A stretch of 64,000 nucleotides of DNA from Amphibiibacter pelophylacis. Its GTDB lineage: Bacteria > Pseudomonadota > Gammaproteobacteria > Burkholderiales > Burkholderiaceae_C. How positions within the stretch are numbered: position 1 is the stretch's first letter; every line of letters begins with the position of its first letter. Below the pieces are notes generated by a model. The model was not told the DNA's origin. It saw only the letters and a list, made by a program, of their open reading frames with translations, and made no database searches. This document shows positions 46,941 to 55,599 of the stretch, one piece after another. The stretch lies in assembly GCF_037688875.1 (NCBI RefSeq), contig NZ_JAWDIE010000019.1, positions 3,869-67,868 on the forward strand, in the 5' to 3' direction. The translations under genes and the position numbers were made by a program.

Positions 46941-47654
46941 TCAGACGCCCAGCAGTTCGTTCAGCTGCGGCATGCGCGCCGCCAGCTCGCTCTGGCCGAA
47001 TTCCAGCGCGACGCGGCCGTGCTCCATCACGTAGAAGCGGTCGGCCAGCGGCCCGGCAAAGTGGAAGTTCTGCTCGACCATCACGATGGTGAAGCCCTGG
47101 CCGCGCAGCGTCTGGATCATGCGCGCCAGCGTCTGGACGATAACGGGCGCCAGGCCTTCGGAGATTTCATCCAGCAGCAGCACGCGCGCGCCGGTGCGCA
47201 GCATGCGCGCCACCGCCAGCATCTGCTGCTCGCCGCCGGACAGCCGCGTGCCGGGGCTGCTGCGCCGTGTTTTCAGATTGGGGAAGAGGCTGTAGATCTC
47301 GTCCACACTCATGCCCTCGCGGCCCGTGCCGACCAGCGGCGGGGGCAGCATCAGGTTTTCCTCGCAGGACAGGCTGGCGAAAATGCCGCGCTCTTCGGGG
47401 CAGTAGCCCAGGCCCAGGCGGGCGATGCGGTAGGTCGGCCAATCGATGGTTTCCTGCCCCAGGATGCGCACCGAGCCCGTGCGCCGACCCGTCAGGCCCA
47501 GCAGCGCACGCAGCGTGCTGGTGCGGCCCGAGCCGTTGCGGCCCAGCAGCGAAACCACTTCGCCCTCGCGCACCTCCAGGCTCACGCCGTGCAGGATGTG
47601 CGATTCGCCGTACCAGGCGTTCACGCCGTCCAGCTGGATCACCGGCGCGCTCAT
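46941..47654 (-). CDS. livF: Branched-chain amino-acid ABC transporter ATPase LivF, Walker A variant
   Basis: A 237-residue LivF-type ATPase. The signature RLSGGEQQMLAVARML, Walker B VLLLDEISEGLAP and the switch His region TIVMVEQNFHFA are in place. Walker A reads GRNGSGRTS: the invariant Lys is Arg44 (codon CGC, 47523-47525). LivG in the same operon keeps a normal Walker A, so the ATPase pair would have one standard and one altered nucleotide site. The start overlaps the livG stop by 4 bases. Confidence 0.9.
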   Translation of the reverse strand: MSAPVIQLDGVNAWYGESHILHGVSLEVREGEVVSLLGRNGSGRTSTLRALLGLTGRRTGSVRILGQETIDWPTYRIARLGLGYCPEERGIFASLSCEENLMLPPPLVGTGREGMSVDEIYSLFPNLKTRRSSPGTRLSGGEQQMLAVARMLRTGARVLLLDEISEGLAPVIVQTLARMIQTLRGQGFTIVMVEQNFHFAGPLADRFYVMEHGRVALEFGQSELAARMPQLNELLGV

Positions 47655-48424
47655 GCGTGCGCTCCCTGCAGGGCCACGTCGGCGCTGCCCATATAGGCCT
47701 GCATCACCTCGGGGTTGGACGACACGGCGGCGTAATCGCCCTCGGCCAGTACCTTGCCCTGCTGCAGCACCGTGATGCGGTCGGCGATGGCCGAAATCAC
47801 GTTCATATTGTGTTCCACCATCAGAATGGTGCGGCCCCGGGAGACCTTTTTGATCAGCGCAGTGACGCGGCCCACGTCCTCGTGGCCCATGCCCTGGGTG
47901 GGCTCGTCGAGCAGCATCAGCTCGGGCTCCATGCCCAGCGTGGTGGCGATCTCCAGGGCGCGCTTGCGCCCGTAGGGCAGATTGGCCGTCAGCTCGTGCG
48001 CCATGTCCTGCAGATCGACCTCGGCCAGCAACTCCATCGCCCGCGCGTCCAGCTGGCTGAGCAGGCTCTGGCTGCGCCAGAAGTGGAAAGACACGCCAAG
48101 GCCCCGCTGCAGTCCCAGGCGCACGTTCTCCAGCACCGTCATGCCGGGGAAGACCGCCGAAATCTGGAAGGACCGGATCACCCCGCGCCGCGCCACCTGC
48201 ACCGGGCTGTCAGCGGTGATGTCCTGTCCGTTGAACAGGATGCGACCGCTGGTGGGCGCCAGAAACTTGGTCAGCAGGTTGAAGCAGGTGGTCTTGCCCG
48301 CCCCGTTGGGACCGATCAGGGCGTGAATGTGGCCGCGCTGGACGTTCAGGGAAACATCGTCCACCGCCAGGAAATCCCCGAATCGGCGGCTGATGTGTTC
48401 GGCTTGCAGGATAGGGTCGGACAT
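47651..48424 (-). CDS. livG: Branched-chain amino-acid ABC transporter ATPase LivG
   Basis: A 257-residue LivG-type ATPase with Walker A GPNGAGKTTCFNLL, Q-loop FQISAVFPGMTVLENV, and Walker B LMLLDEPTQGM. The LivG signature is the variant NLPYGRKRALEIATTL (LPYG in place of LSGG), which is common in LivG. TILMVEHNMNV carries the switch His. ATG 48424 is chosen; the frame extends six codons upstream. It is the first gene of the livG-F-K-H-M operon. Confidence 0.93.
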   Translation of the reverse strand: MSDPILQAEHISRRFGDFLAVDDVSLNVQRGHIHALIGPNGAGKTTCFNLLTKFLAPTSGRILFNGQDITADSPVQVARRGVIRSFQISAVFPGMTVLENVRLGLQRGLGVSFHFWRSQSLLSQLDARAMELLAEVDLQDMAHELTANLPYGRKRALEIATTLGMEPELMLLDEPTQGMGHEDVGRVTALIKKVSRGRTILMVEHNMNVISAIADRITVLQQGKVLAEGDYAAVSSNPEVMQAYMGSADVALQGAHA

Positions 48425-48491
48425 GTCGGGTGCGCCGCGCACCTGTCAAAATCTGATCAGCGCGGGCGCATTTGTTGCACCGCAGCGGAGT

Positions 48492-48926
48492 TTAGGGGCT
48501 GGAATCGGCGTGCTCCGCAGGGGTTTTCCCTGTAATTCCAGACCCAGCCCGCGTTTCTGCCCCAGCCTCGCCCGCATCGCAGGGCTGCCCGGTGCGGCGG
48601 CAGTGGTGGCCCTCGCGCCAGGCGCTGCCCTGGGACAGACAGCCCGTGCGGCAGATCACCCGGTGGACCAGCCGCGCGGCGTGCTGCGGCGTCATGGCCA
48701 GCGGCTGAGCTTGAGTGCCCGCCGCCTCCCCCACCCAGGACAGCAGCGTGGTCTGCAGCACCAGGCGCACCTGCTGCGCCCAGAGGCGCTCGCGCTGCGC
48801 ACGATTGTCAGCGTCCAGCGCGGCCACTTGCGCCTGAAGGGCGCTGACGGTGTCCGTGCAGCGCGTCTGCAGCGCGGCCAGGTGGCGGATGAGCAGCTGG
48901 TGCTCGCACAGTCGGTCTGACAGCAT
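48492..48926 (-). CDS. Unknown protein with coiled coil and C-terminal cysteines, Fur-box promoter
   Basis: A 144-residue protein that I cannot assign to a family. Residues 1-70 are helical and heptad-like (LIRHLAALQTRCTDTVSALQAQVAALDADNRAQRERLW). Residues 85-120 hold four closely spaced cysteines in VICRTGCLSQGSAWREGHHCRRTGQPC, with His around them, which looks like a metal or cluster site. The last 30 residues look disordered. ATG 48926 follows GGAG at seven bases. A 15-bp Fur-type palindrome lies 36 bp upstream, so iron-starvation expression is likely. It lies 67 bp upstream of livG on the same strand. Confidence 0.7.
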   Translation of the reverse strand: MLSDRLCEHQLLIRHLAALQTRCTDTVSALQAQVAALDADNRAQRERLWAQQVRLVLQTTLLSWVGEAAGTQAQPLAMTPQHAARLVHRVICRTGCLSQGSAWREGHHCRRTGQPCDAGEAGAETRAGSGITGKTPAEHADSSP

Positions 48927-48962
48927 GGCGGGGCTCCGGTGGATGGGGAGCCCCATGTTACA

Positions 48963-48977
48963 TGAGAATTATTCTCA
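48963..48977. promoter_or_regulatory. Fur-like box
   Basis: TGAGAAT-T-ATTCTCA is a perfect 7-1-7 inverted repeat that matches the Fur 7-1-7 consensus TGATAAT-N-ATTATCA at 12 of the 14 fixed positions. It sits 36 bp before the start of the unknown gene at 48492-48926. Confidence 0.78.
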
Positions 48978-49004
48978 AATAAGTACAAAGCGCAGACCAC
49001 GTCC

Positions 49005-49487
49005 CTACAGCAGATCCACCGACGTCACCTGCCGCACGATGATCCGGTGGCGTTTATCGGGCTCGCAGCGCAGCCACCAAACGTCGCCTTTACGGATGAT
49101 GAGCGACCCCTGGCTTTGCCCCAGGCCCAGCAGCAGGCCCAGCATGTCGCCCAGCAGCGGCTGGTGGCTGACCAGCAGCAGCGTGGGCGCCAGGGCCTGC
49201 TGGCGCGGGGTGGGCGGCCACTGCAGGAAATCCAGCACCACCCTCGCCCGGCCCTGCGGGTCCATCACGGGCTGGCGCTGGTAATCGCGCTCCAGCGCCT
49301 CCACCGTTTCGATGGCGCGCCGCGCCGGGCTGGAGCAGACCAGCGTGTCGTCGGGCAGACGGCGGCGCAGCCAGGCGGCCATGCGCTGCGCCTGACGGTG
49401 GCCTTTGGGGCTGAGCGCGCGGTCCAGGTCGGACTGGCCCTCCTGGGCCGCGTGAGCGTGGGCGTGACGCCAGAGCAGAAGATCCAT
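49005..49487 (-). CDS. sixA: SixA-type phosphohistidine phosphatase
   Basis: A 160-residue histidine phosphatase of the SixA group. It begins MDLLLWRHAHAHA, with the catalytic His8 in the RH motif, continues LSPKGHRQAQRMAAWLRRRL and SSPARRAIETVEAL, and has the second catalytic His in LLLVSHQPLLGDML. SixA removes phosphate from phosphohistidine domains (ArcB and the nitrogen phosphotransferase system in E. coli). It lies 15 bp downstream of ppk on the same strand, an arrangement that suggests co-expression. Confidence 0.9.
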   Translation of the reverse strand: MDLLLWRHAHAHAAQEGQSDLDRALSPKGHRQAQRMAAWLRRRLPDDTLVCSSPARRAIETVEALERDYQRQPVMDPQGRARVVLDFLQWPPTPRQQALAPTLLLVSHQPLLGDMLGLLLGLGQSQGSLIIRKGDVWWLRCEPDKRHRIIVRQVTSVDLL

Positions 49488-49502
49488 GCAGCAGAAATCA
49501 GG

Positions 49503-51641
49503 TCAGAGTGAGACGGAACGGCCTGCCGCACCGGCCGGCTGCGGGGCGCCTTCGCTGTGCCCAGCCATCAGGCGGTCGTGCACGGAGGGCTGGCCCGGCA
49601 CCGGCGCAGGCGGCAGATACTGGCTATCGCGCAGCGTCCAGGACAGCGCGCGATCTTCCAGATAGTAGCCCAGACCTTCGCGCAAAATGCGGCGCACCAG
49701 CGCCGGGTCTTCCACCGGCCAGGCCAGCTCGATGCGGCGCAGCATGTTGCGGCTCATCCAGTCAGCGCTGGACAGCAGCAGCTCCTGGCGCCCGGCGATG
49801 TCGAAATGGACGATGCGCGTGTGCTCCAGAAAGCGCCCAATCACCGAGCGCACGCGCACGTTGTCCGTGACCCCTGCCAGCTGCGCGGGCAGCATGCAGG
49901 CGCCGCGCACGATCAGCTCGATCTGCACCCCGGCCTGGCTGGCGGCAACGATGGCTTCCAGCAGCGCCTCGTCGGTAAAGGCGTTCATTTTGGCCACGAG
50001 GCGCGCCGGTTTGCCCGCCCGCGCCGCGCGCGCCGCCGCTGCCATGCGCGCCAGCAGACGGCTCTGCAGCCCGGAGGGCGCCAGCCAGATCTTGCCCAGA
50101 CGCGGCAGCTCGGTCTGGCTGGCCAGGTGAACGAAAATCTTGTGCATGTCCAGCGTCAGCACCGGGTCGGCGGTGAAATGGCTGAAATCGGTGTACAGCC
50201 GCGCCGAGCGCGCGTTGTAATTGCCCGTGGACAGATGGCCGTAGCGGCGCAGCCGCCGCCCTTCGCGGCGCGTCACCAGCAGCATCTTGCCGTGGGTTTT
50301 CAGGCCGACCACGCCGTAAACCACCTGCACGCCCACCGCCTCCAGCGATTCGGCCCAATTGATGTTGGCCTCTTCGTCAAAGCGGGCCTGAAGCTCGACC
50401 AGCGCGGTCACATCCTTGCCCTTGCGCACCGCTTCGCCCAGCAGGCGCACGAGCTGCGAGCCGCTTTCGGTGCGGTAAATCGTCTGCTTGATGGCGACCA
50501 CGTCCGGGTCGTGCACCGCTTCGCGCAGGAAATCAATGACGGCGTCAAAGCTCTCAAAAGGCTGGTGGGCCAGCACGTCGCCCTTTTGCAGGCGCTCGAA
50601 AAACGACTGCCCCGCCTTCAGCCCCGGCGCGGGGCGCGGCTGAAACGGCGGGAAGAGCAGATCGGGGCGGTCCACGAGGTCCATCACCATGCCCAGGCGC
50701 ACCAGGTTGACCGGCCCGTTGACGCGGTACAGCGCCTGCTGATCCAGCCCGAACTGCTCGCACAGGAAGAGTGCGTTGGTGTCGGTGCAGTTGGCCGAGA
50801 CCTCGATGCGCACCGCGCGGCCGTAATGGCGATGCTTGAGGCTTTCGCGCAGCGCCAGGCGCAGGTTGCTGACATCGACGTCGGTCATGTCGATGTCGCT
50901 GTTGCGCGTGACGCGGAACTGGGAGATCTCCTCCACCCGCCGCCCGGCGAACAGCGACTGCAGATTGCCCCGGATCAGGCTGGAGAGCGAGACCAGCGGA
51001 ATCTCGCCCGGGCGGCTGGCCAGGCGCGCCGGCAGGCGGATCAGGCGCGGCAGCGCGCGCGGGATGCGCACGATGGCGACCTGGTTGCTGCGCCCGAAAG
51101 CATCGCGGCCCTCCAGGCGCACCATGAAGTTCAGCGATTTGCTGGCCACCTGCGGAAACGGGTGCGCCGGGTCCAGCCCGATGGGCAGCAGCAGCGGGCG
51201 CACCTCGCGCTCGAAGTAGTGGCGCAGCCACTGGTTCTGCGCCGCGTTGCGCTCCGCGCCCGACAGGAAGTGGATGCCGCGGCTGCGCAGCAGGGGCTCA
51301 AGCTCGCGGGTCAGGATGTCGTACTGGCGCGCCACCAGCTCGTGCGCCTGCGCACTGAGTGCCGCGTAGCTGGCCGGGCTGCAGGGGCCGGGGCGGGTTT
51401 CGCCGTCCAGATGCGCCTGCAGGTGATCGACCATGCGCACTTCGAAGAACTCGTCCAGGTTGCTCGACACAATGGTCAGATAGCGCAGACGCTCCAGCGG
51501 CGGTACGGCCGGGTCCTGCGCGCGCTGCAGCACGCGGGCGTTGAAAGACAGGATGCTGGCGTCGCGCGGTATCCAGCCCGGCAGTCCGGGGGCGGACGGG
51601 GTTTGGCGCGGTTTTTTGCGGGGAGCAGAAGCTGAAGACAT
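49503..51641 (-). CDS. ppk: Polyphosphate kinase 1
   Basis: A 712-residue PPK1 that polymerises the terminal phosphate of ATP into polyphosphate and can run in reverse. The N-terminal domain has SILSFNARVLQRAQDPAVPPLERLRYLTIVSSNLDEFFEVR. The catalytic phospho-His is in RYGHLSTGNYNARSARLYTD. RFDEEANINWAESLEAVGVQVVYGVVGLKTHGKM and MNAFTDEALLEAIVAASQAGV are also conserved. ATG 51641 is where similarity begins. Two Pho-type repeats lie upstream (51689-51706). Confidence 0.96.
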   Translation of the reverse strand: MSSASAPRKKPRQTPSAPGLPGWIPRDASILSFNARVLQRAQDPAVPPLERLRYLTIVSSNLDEFFEVRMVDHLQAHLDGETRPGPCSPASYAALSAQAHELVARQYDILTRELEPLLRSRGIHFLSGAERNAAQNQWLRHYFEREVRPLLLPIGLDPAHPFPQVASKSLNFMVRLEGRDAFGRSNQVAIVRIPRALPRLIRLPARLASRPGEIPLVSLSSLIRGNLQSLFAGRRVEEISQFRVTRNSDIDMTDVDVSNLRLALRESLKHRHYGRAVRIEVSANCTDTNALFLCEQFGLDQQALYRVNGPVNLVRLGMVMDLVDRPDLLFPPFQPRPAPGLKAGQSFFERLQKGDVLAHQPFESFDAVIDFLREAVHDPDVVAIKQTIYRTESGSQLVRLLGEAVRKGKDVTALVELQARFDEEANINWAESLEAVGVQVVYGVVGLKTHGKMLLVTRREGRRLRRYGHLSTGNYNARSARLYTDFSHFTADPVLTLDMHKIFVHLASQTELPRLGKIWLAPSGLQSRLLARMAAAARAARAGKPARLVAKMNAFTDEALLEAIVAASQAGVQIELIVRGACMLPAQLAGVTDNVRVRSVIGRFLEHTRIVHFDIAGRQELLLSSADWMSRNMLRRIELAWPVEDPALVRRILREGLGYYLEDRALSWTLRDSQYLPPAPVPGQPSVHDRLMAGHSEGAPQPAGAAGRSVSL

Positions 51642-51688
51642 GGCACAACTGGGCTGCAGTGAACAACCCGGGGATTGAAACGGCCCGA

Positions 51689-51706
51689 TGTGACAGCCCT
51701 GTGACA
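51689..51706 (-). promoter_or_regulatory. Pho-box-like direct repeats upstream of ppk
   Basis: On the minus strand TGTCACA occurs twice with exactly 11 bp periodicity (TGTCACAGGGCTGTCACA), the layout of a PhoB box (CTGTCAT-N4-CTGTCAT). The site ends 48 bp before the ppk start. Phosphate control of ppk is known in other proteobacteria. Confidence 0.7.
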
Positions 51707-51744
51707 AAAATCACGGACGCCCGGCGCAGAACACCCCGCCCGGC

Positions 51745-53517
51745 TCAGGCCGTACTGTCCGGCGCGGCGCCAAACTGCAGCGCGTGCATCTGCGCGTAGG
51801 CGCCGCGCGCCTGCAGCAGCGCGGCATGCGCGCCCTGCTCGATGATGCGGCCGTGGGCCATCATGACGATCACATCGGCGTGTTCGATGGTGGAAAGGCG
51901 GTGGGCGATGACGATCGTGGTGCGCCCCTGGCGCAGGCGCTCCAGCGCCTGCTGCACGGCGCGCTCGGAGGCCGAATCCAGCGCCGAAGTGGCCTCGTCC
52001 AGAATCAGGATGGGGGCGTCCTTGAACAGCGCACGCGCAATCGCCACGCGCTGGCGCTGTCCGCCCGACAGCTGGTTGCCATTGTGGCCCAGCGGCGTGT
52101 GCAGGCCCTGAGGCAGCCCGGCGGCAAATTCGGCCAGATGGGCGGCCTGCAGCGCATCCTGCACGCGGGCGATCAGCTCGGGCGGGCTGTCCGGCGGCAC
52201 CGGCCGCATGGCGATGTTGCCCGCCAGCGTGTCGTTGAGCAGGACCACGTCCTGGCTGACCAGCGCAAACTGGCGGCGCAGCACGCCCAGATCCCAGTCA
52301 GCCAGCGGCACGCCGTCCAGCAGGATGCGCCCGCCGCTGGGCTCCAGCAGGCGCGGCAGCAGCTGCACCAGGCTGGTTTTGCCCGCGCCGGATGCGCCAA
52401 CCAGCGCCACGGTCTGGCCGGGCTGTACGCGCAGGGTGATGTCCTCCAGCGCCAGGCTGTGATCGGCGTAGCGCAGGCCCACGCCTTCCAGCAGCAGCTC
52501 GCCGCGCGCGCGCTGGCCGGGGGCGTGCGCGCCGCTGGCCTCGTCGGGGAAGCTGTCCACCAGGTTCACGCCCCGGATCACCGCCGCCAGACCGTTGTTG
52601 ATGGGGCCCGAGATGTCCGACAGATGCTTGATCGGCGAGACCAGCATCAGCATGGCCGTCACAAAAGAGACAAACTCGCCCACGCTGCCGCCCGAGCCCT
52701 GGCTCTGCCACAGCGCCACCGACAGCACGCTGGAGATCGCCAGCGCCGCCAGCATCTGCGAAATCGGCGTGGTGCTGGCCGCCGCTGCCACGCCCTTCAG
52801 GAAGACTCGGCGCAGCGCCAGGCTGCGGCTCTCGAAACGCGCACGCTGGCTGTCCTGGGCCTCGTGCAGGCGCACCGATTTCCAGGCCAGCACGTTCTCT
52901 TCAACGACGTAGGCCAGATCGTCAGTGGCGGTCTGGCTCTGCTCGGCCAGGCGGCGCATGCGCCGTCCGATCAGGCGCATGGCCAGCGCCAGGCAGGGCA
53001 GCATCACCGCGACAAACAGCGTGAGCTGCCAGTTCAGATAAAGCAGATAGCCCGTCAGCGCCAGCAGCGTCAGACTGTCGCGCACCAGGGTGATGAGCGC
53101 ACCCACCAGCTGCGCCGAACCGCTCTGCACCTCGTAAACCAGGGTGTTGGTCAGGCTGCTGGCCGAGCGCGACGTGAACAGCGTGCCGCTGCCGCGCATC
53201 AGGCGCTCGAACATGGCCTGGCGCAGGTTGAATACGCCCTGCGCGGCGGTCCAGCTCAGGCTGTACTGCGCCACAAAGCTGGCCAGGCCGCGCACGGCAA
53301 ACAGGGCCAGCAGAACGACCGGCACCCCCCACACCGGCAGGCCGCGGCTCTGGCCAAAGCCGTGATCCAGCAGCGGCTGCAGCAGGGCCGCAACCAGTGG
53401 CTCGGTCAGCGCGCCCACGCCCGCACCCAGCGCAGCGGCAATCAGGCCCTTGCGGGCCCCGCGAAAGTAAGGGGCGATGCGGCGAAAATCGTCGGTCCAG
53501 CGGCTCATGCCCGGCAT
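51745..53517 (-). CDS. msbA: MsbA-type lipid exporter ABC transporter
   Basis: A 590-residue half-transporter. Six transmembrane helices (about 15-310) are fused to an ATPase domain with Walker A GASGAGKTS, Q-loop LVSQDVVLLNDTLAGNIAM, signature LSGGQRQRVAIARALF and Walker B ILILDEATSALDS. In this lineage such proteins are the lipid A core flippase MsbA. A general multidrug exporter is the alternative, since no lpxK lies next to it. ATG 53517 has AGGG upstream; ATG 53508 is possible. It is divergent from tolB. Confidence 0.85.
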   Translation of the reverse strand: MPGMSRWTDDFRRIAPYFRGARKGLIAAALGAGVGALTEPLVAALLQPLLDHGFGQSRGLPVWGVPVVLLALFAVRGLASFVAQYSLSWTAAQGVFNLRQAMFERLMRGSGTLFTSRSASSLTNTLVYEVQSGSAQLVGALITLVRDSLTLLALTGYLLYLNWQLTLFVAVMLPCLALAMRLIGRRMRRLAEQSQTATDDLAYVVEENVLAWKSVRLHEAQDSQRARFESRSLALRRVFLKGVAAAASTTPISQMLAALAISSVLSVALWQSQGSGGSVGEFVSFVTAMLMLVSPIKHLSDISGPINNGLAAVIRGVNLVDSFPDEASGAHAPGQRARGELLLEGVGLRYADHSLALEDITLRVQPGQTVALVGASGAGKTSLVQLLPRLLEPSGGRILLDGVPLADWDLGVLRRQFALVSQDVVLLNDTLAGNIAMRPVPPDSPPELIARVQDALQAAHLAEFAAGLPQGLHTPLGHNGNQLSGGQRQRVAIARALFKDAPILILDEATSALDSASERAVQQALERLRQGRTTIVIAHRLSTIEHADVIVMMAHGRIIEQGAHAALLQARGAYAQMHALQFGAAPDSTA

Positions 53518-53616
53518 TATCACCCTGGCCCGGTGACGCACGACCTGGAACTTCTGTGGGGCTTGTGGACCCTATTGCCCGTTGCCATCCCGGAGTTTGC
53601 TAGACTTGCCCGCGCC

Positions 53617-54945
53617 ATGTCCATGATTCATACCCCAAATCGCTCCTCCCTTGGTTCAGCCGGTCGCCCGCTGGCGGCCGTGGCCCTCAGCCTCAGCCTG
53701 GCTTTTGCCTCAGCGCTGGCCCCCCTGCCCGCGCAGGCGCAGACCGCGCCGCCGCTGCAGGTGGATGTCAACGGCGTGGGCGCGCAGCGCCTGCAGCTCG
53801 CGCTGGGCAGCTTCGCCGCCGACAGCAGCGGCATCACCGCGACGCTGCGCGCTGACCTGGAGCGCAGCGGTCTGTTTGGCCTGATCGACGCGGGCAGCGG
53901 CCTGTCCGACAGCTCGGCGCTGGATCCCAAATGGTCTTCGCAGGGCGTGGATGCGCTGGCGGCCGGATCGGTCAAGATCAGTGGCAGCACCGTCAGCATC
54001 ACCTGGCGCGTCTGGGACACGGTGCAGAACCGCGATCTGGGCGGCGGCACCGAAACCACCGACCTCGGCAGCGTGCGTATGGGCGCGCACCGCGTCGCAG
54101 ACGCCATCATCCAGAAGCTGACCGGCAAACAGGGCGGTTTTGCCTCCCGCGTGGCTTATGTGCAGCATCAGGGCAGCAAATACCGTCTGATGATCGCCGA
54201 TTCCGACGGCGAAAGCGCCCGCGTGGCGCTGACCAGCGACGAACCGATCATTTCGCCCTCGTGGTCGGCCAATGGGCAGGATCTGGCCTATGTGTCTTAC
54301 GAGACGCGCAAGCCCGTGGTCTGGGTGCAGAACGTGCAGACCGGTGCGCGGCGCAAGGTCGCCGACTTCAAGGGCTCAAACAGCGCTCCGGCCTGGTCGC
54401 CCGACGGCAGCCGCCTGGCGGTGACGCTCAGCCGCGACGGCGGCTCGCAGATTTTTCTGGTGAACAAAACCGGCGGTGCGCCGCAGCGCGTCACGCGCAG
54501 CCCCACGGGCACCATTGACACCGAACCCACCTTCTCGCCCGACGGCGCCAGCATTTACTTTGTCAGCGACCGGGGCGGCTCGCCGCAGATCTACCGCCAG
54601 GCGCTGGGCAGCGACAGCGCGCAGCGCATCAGCTTCAGCGGCAGCTACAACATCAGTCCGGCGGTCAGCTCCGACGGCCGCTGGCTGGCTTACATTTCCC
54701 GCCGGGGCGGCGCCTTCCGGGTGATGCTGCAGGATCTCAAAACCGGCCAGGCGCGCGCCCTCACGGCCGCTGGCGGCAACGCCCAGCGCCCCAGCTTCGC
54801 GCCCGGCGGCCAGCTGGTGCTGTACTCGGTGCGCCAGGGCAATCGCACGGTGCTGATGAGCTCCTCGCTCGACGGCCGCGTGCAGACGCCGCTGTCCAGC
54901 CAGTCCGGCAGCGCGGGTGAGCCCGCCTGGGGCGCCTCCCAGTAA
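53617..54945 (+). CDS. tolB: Tol-Pal system beta-propeller protein TolB
   Basis: A 442-residue periplasmic TolB. A long signal peptide ends near AQAQ (about 38-41). A small N-terminal domain precedes a six-bladed propeller built of WSxDG.LAYVS-type repeats (PSWSANGQDLAYVS, PAWSPDGSRLAVT, PTFSPDGASIYFVS, and PAVSSDGRWLAYIS). TolB links TolA in the inner membrane to Pal in the outer membrane during cell division. pal and cpoB follow in order, but tolQ, tolR and tolA are not upstream; an msbA-type gene lies there, divergently. Confidence 0.95.
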   Translation: MSMIHTPNRSSLGSAGRPLAAVALSLSLAFASALAPLPAQAQTAPPLQVDVNGVGAQRLQLALGSFAADSSGITATLRADLERSGLFGLIDAGSGLSDSSALDPKWSSQGVDALAAGSVKISGSTVSITWRVWDTVQNRDLGGGTETTDLGSVRMGAHRVADAIIQKLTGKQGGFASRVAYVQHQGSKYRLMIADSDGESARVALTSDEPIISPSWSANGQDLAYVSYETRKPVVWVQNVQTGARRKVADFKGSNSAPAWSPDGSRLAVTLSRDGGSQIFLVNKTGGAPQRVTRSPTGTIDTEPTFSPDGASIYFVSDRGGSPQIYRQALGSDSAQRISFSGSYNISPAVSSDGRWLAYISRRGGAFRVMLQDLKTGQARALTAAGGNAQRPSFAPGGQLVLYSVRQGNRTVLMSSSLDGRVQTPLSSQSGSAGEPAWGASQ

Positions 54946-54987
54946 CTGAACCGACTTCGTTTCACGCATTTCATTCAAGGAGAAAAC

Positions 54988-55542
54988 ATGACCCGATTCC
55001 ACCGCACCCCCCTGGCCCGACTGCTGCTCGCTGCTGTCGCCGCTGCCGCTCTGGCCGGCTGTGCCAGCCGCGTCCCGCTGGACGAAGGCGCTGCCGCCAA
55101 TGCGGCCAACGCCAACGGGGGCGTGCTGTCGGGTGCGGCCAGCAATGGCGGCGTGGCCAGCGTGAATTCGTCGTCCAGCAACGCAGGCAACACCGCTGGC
55201 GTGGAAAGCGTGCTGGCCAGCCAGGGCCGCACCGTGCTGTTTGATCTGGACAGCTACACCGTGTCCGGCCAGTACACCCCGCTGCTGCAGGCCGTGGCCC
55301 GCGCGCTGAACGCCGACAAGAGCGCCCACCTGGTTCTGGAAGGCCACACCGACGAGCGCGGCGGCACCGAATACAACCTTGCGCTGGGCCAGCGCCGCGC
55401 CGACGCCGTGCTGCAGCAGCTGCGCCTGCTGGGCGTGTCCGACGCGCAGCTCGAAGCCGTCAGCTACGGCAAAGAGCGCCCCGCCGATCCGGGCCACGAC
55501 GAAGCCGCCTGGGCCAAGAACCGCCGCGTGGACATGCGCTGA
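54988..55542 (+). CDS. pal: Peptidoglycan-associated lipoprotein Pal
   Basis: A 184-residue outer-membrane lipoprotein. The lipobox is LAGC with lipidated Cys25. An Asn/Ala/Ser-rich linker (about 30-75) leads to the OmpA-like peptidoglycan-binding domain: VLFDLDSYTVSGQYTPLLQAVARAL, then GHTDERGGTEYNLALGQRRADAV, then VSYGKERP. Family members usually show FDFDSY; this one has FDLDSY. AAGGAG precedes the ATG. It lies 42 bp after tolB. Confidence 0.95.
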   Translation: MTRFHRTPLARLLLAAVAAAALAGCASRVPLDEGAAANAANANGGVLSGAASNGGVASVNSSSSNAGNTAGVESVLASQGRTVLFDLDSYTVSGQYTPLLQAVARALNADKSAHLVLEGHTDERGGTEYNLALGQRRADAVLQQLRLLGVSDAQLEAVSYGKERPADPGHDEAAWAKNRRVDMR

Positions 55543-55599
55543 TCCACCAGCCTTGCCCGACCCGCTTTTTGTCGCGTTTCCCGCCTGATGGAGCTTTTC

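Noticed and set aside
44712..47696. 994-codon plus-strand open frame across livH, livK and livF
   Set aside because: His/Gln/Arg-rich shadow of five well-supported minus-strand genes.
51784..53616. 610-codon extension upstream of tolB in the same frame
   Set aside because: It is antisense to the msbA-type gene and has no similarity; a normal signal peptide begins at 53617.
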